Source: Paenibacillus sp. 1011MAR3C5
GTDB lineage: Bacteria > Bacillota > Bacilli > Paenibacillales > Paenibacillaceae
DNA length: 64,000 bases
NCBI RefSeq assembly: GCF_003591485.1
Contig: NZ_QZCF01000003.1
Span: 496,001 to 560,000 of the forward strand
Direction: 5' to 3'
Position 1 is the stretch's first letter. Each line of letters begins with the position of its first letter. The notes under the pieces were generated by a model. The model made no database searches, was not told the DNA's origin, and was given only the letters and a program-made list of their open reading frames with translations. Below are positions 62,472-64,000 of the stretch, piece by piece. The translations under genes were made by a program, and so were the position numbers.

Positions 62472-64000
62472 GTGAGCATACATAAGGTGGCGATCATCAA
62501 ACTAAGCGTTGTCATGATTATTAGTCTCTTGGCTGGCTGTGATTCTCGTTCTCTGTCTGGATTAGACGAAAGCGGGGAGGGATTATCCGATAGCAACAGG
62601 CCAATGATCAGAATGGTGGTCAATAATTCAGAACGCAAATTTCCAGAGGGCATGGATGAAAATGATAATCCCTATTTGAGTTACATTGAGAATGCCACTG
62701 GAATGAACATCACTTTGATGGTTCCGCAGTTCAATGGTTATCAAGAAACGTTAAATACGATCATGAATGCAACAGATCAGCCGGATCTCATTCAAACAGC
62801 GGACCCGATGTGGATATACCGATATGTGACCGAACAAGAGCTCATGCCGCTTGATGATCTAATTGCAGCCTTTGCTCCGGAATTGTTTGAGCTATTTCCT
62901 AAGGAAGCGTGGGAGGCTGTTACCTTTAACGGACAAATCTATGCGATCCCCAGCCTGAATGAAGTATCGGGCAATGAAGTGATCTATGCGCGCAAAGACT
63001 GGCTGGATGCGTTAGGCTTGGAGCCGCCGCGCACATTAGAGCAATATTACAATGTGATGTATGCGTTTACTTATGGAGATCCTGATCAAAACGGTGTCGA
63101 TGATACCTATGGACTCACCATTATTCCATCGGGGTTATCGCGAACAGCTCCATTCTTCGGCGCTTTCGGCGTTCCGCGCGGACTAAGTCAAATAAGCATG
63201 TGGAAGGAAAAGGACGGGAAGCTCGTATACAGCGGGGTTTTACCGGAAGCGAAGAGCGCACTTGGTTATCTGGCGAAGCTGTACGGGGATGGGATACTCG
63301 ACAGGGAGTTTATTCTGAACAAATTGAGCAGCTTCAAAGACAAAATTATTGATGGTCGTGTCGGTTTGTTCTCGGCTGCTTGGTACGATACGCGGGGGCC
63401 TATTCTTGAAAATATGAAAAAGGATCCGAAGGCGGAGTGGGTTCGATTGGAATACCCCGTTGGCTACGATGGAGAATACGGGACAGCCGAATATGACTTG
63501 ATTCAGTCCTATAGTGTCATTCCGAAGGGGAGCCTGCATGCGAAAGAAGTGATCGAGGTGCTCCATTTCATTGCAGGCGAAGGATATCGAGAATTAAAGC
63601 TGGGATTCGAGGGTGAAGTATGGACGAAGCAAAATGGTATCTTAGTTACAGATTTTGATGAGCATGAAAAACATATCTATCGTGGCACGCTGCATGCATT
63701 AGCTGATCCGAACGATGGGGCTGTTCGCAAGGATCGGCTGAACTCTCTCGGTGAGCAATATGATTTGAATGAAAATGTGGAGTATATTGTCCAAAATGTG
63801 CTTCACAGCGATTATCGCGGCCCCCAAACCGTCTCTATGAGAAAATACGGCTCTCAGCTTCAAAAGCTGGAAGAAGAGACTTATTTGAAAATCATTATGG
63901 GCTTAAGCGTTGATCAAGAATTCGAAAAGTTTGCAAAGCAGTGGAATTCGAATGGCGGCTGGGAAATTACGAATGAAGTGAATGCGTGGTATAGACTTCA
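62472..64000 (+). CDS. Extracellular solute-binding lipoprotein, cut by the window end
   Basis: Open from GTG 62472 to the last base without a stop (at least 509 codons). GGAGG lies 8 nt upstream. Hydrophobic VVMIISLLAGC gives lipobox LAGC (Cys about 23). The fold is a type 1 sugar-binding protein: IENATGMNITLMVPQF, QPDLIQTADPMWIYRYV, LMPLDDLIAAFAP, AIPSLNEVSG, DWLDALGLEPPRT, and DPDQNGVDDTYGLT, an EF-hand-like loop seen in LplA/YtcQ-type proteins. It is probably the binding component of another LplB/LplC importer lying to the right. Confidence 0.9.
   Translation, partial: MSIHKVAIIKLSVVMIISLLAGCDSRSLSGLDESGEGLSDSNRPMIRMVVNNSERKFPEGMDENDNPYLSYIENATGMNITLMVPQFNGYQETLNTIMNATDQPDLIQTADPMWIYRYVTEQELMPLDDLIAAFAPELFELFPKEAWEAVTFNGQIYAIPSLNEVSGNEVIYARKDWLDALGLEPPRTLEQYYNVMYAFTYGDPDQNGVDDTYGLTIIPSGLSRTAPFFGAFGVPRGLSQISMWKEKDGKLVYSGVLPEAKSALGYLAKLYGDGILDREFILNKLSSFKDKIIDGRVGLFSAAWYDTRGPILENMKKDPKAEWVRLEYPVGYDGEYGTAEYDLIQSYSVIPKGSLHAKEVIEVLHFIAGEGYRELKLGFEGEVWTKQNGILVTDFDEHEKHIYRGTLHALADPNDGAVRKDRLNSLGEQYDLNENVEYIVQNVLHSDYRGPQTVSMRKYGSQLQKLEEETYLKIIMGLSVDQEFEKFAKQWNSNGGWEITNEVNAWYRL

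Overview
The window reads as a Paenibacillus-type (Firmicutes, Paenibacillaceae) chromosome. Evidence: strong AGGAGG-type ribosome sites, frequent TTG/GTG starts, LplB/LplC sugar ABC permeases with YesM/YesN two-component regulators, S-layer (SLH) anchored surface proteins, Spo0E-like small phosphatases, cre sites and perfect 7-1-7 Fur boxes. There are no rRNA genes, intact tRNA genes or CRISPR arrays.

Region 1 (1-9000) is accessory DNA. An AT-rich three-gene block (truncated gene, HNH nuclease, N6-adenine methylase) ends at a 45-base 3' fragment of a tRNA-Ala(GGC), the expected scar of an integrative element. Next come an XRE repressor with a palindromic operator, a Spo0E-like module with broken paralogues, and the most interesting locus: a nucleotidyl-cyclase-fold protein followed at 32 nt by a TIR-like nucleotide-binding protein (5278-7202), a candidate cyclic-nucleotide (Pycsar-like) defence pair. 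A HExxH metallopeptidase-like gene and several gene remnants follow.

Region 2 (9000-32060) is a glycan-use locus. It has a secreted GH97 enzyme with a carbohydrate-binding module, a HEAT protein, a YesM/YesN-type sensor and regulator, LplB/LplC-type permeases and a sugar-binding lipoprotein. Intracellular enzymes follow: GH36 alpha-galactosidase, a second GH97, a DUF5107-TPR protein, an aldose-epimerase-like protein and GH95, with an AraC regulator. Both GH97 enzymes keep the Asp/Glu pair of the retaining alpha-galactosidase type, so the locus probably imports and strips alpha-galactose- and fucose/L-galactose-capped oligosaccharides.

Region 3 (32100-34250) is a patch of remnants (IS3-family fragment, second broken copy of the Spo0E-like module) around a small lipoprotein.

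Region 4 (34245-44490) holds a histidine kinase and a SARP/BTAD-type response regulator. They are divergent from a 2393-residue S-layer protein with RCC1 repeats, sixteen 87-residue repeats, FN3 and SLH domains. Four 11-bp tandem repeats lie between the two promoters and look like the SARP binding site.

Region 5 (44500-57750) carries an AI-2E transporter, a HEAT-like protein, a tRNA-dihydrouridine synthase, IS and haloalkane dehalogenase remnants, a Fur-controlled siderophore operon (AraC/binding-protein regulator, FeuA-like, esterase, two permeases, no ATPase), an MBL-fold hydrolase, a kptA pseudogene and a TatD-family nuclease.

Region 6 (57840-64000) has a 1463-residue SLH-anchored GHL10 glycosidase-like protein, divergent from a cre-controlled solute-binding lipoprotein cut by the window end.
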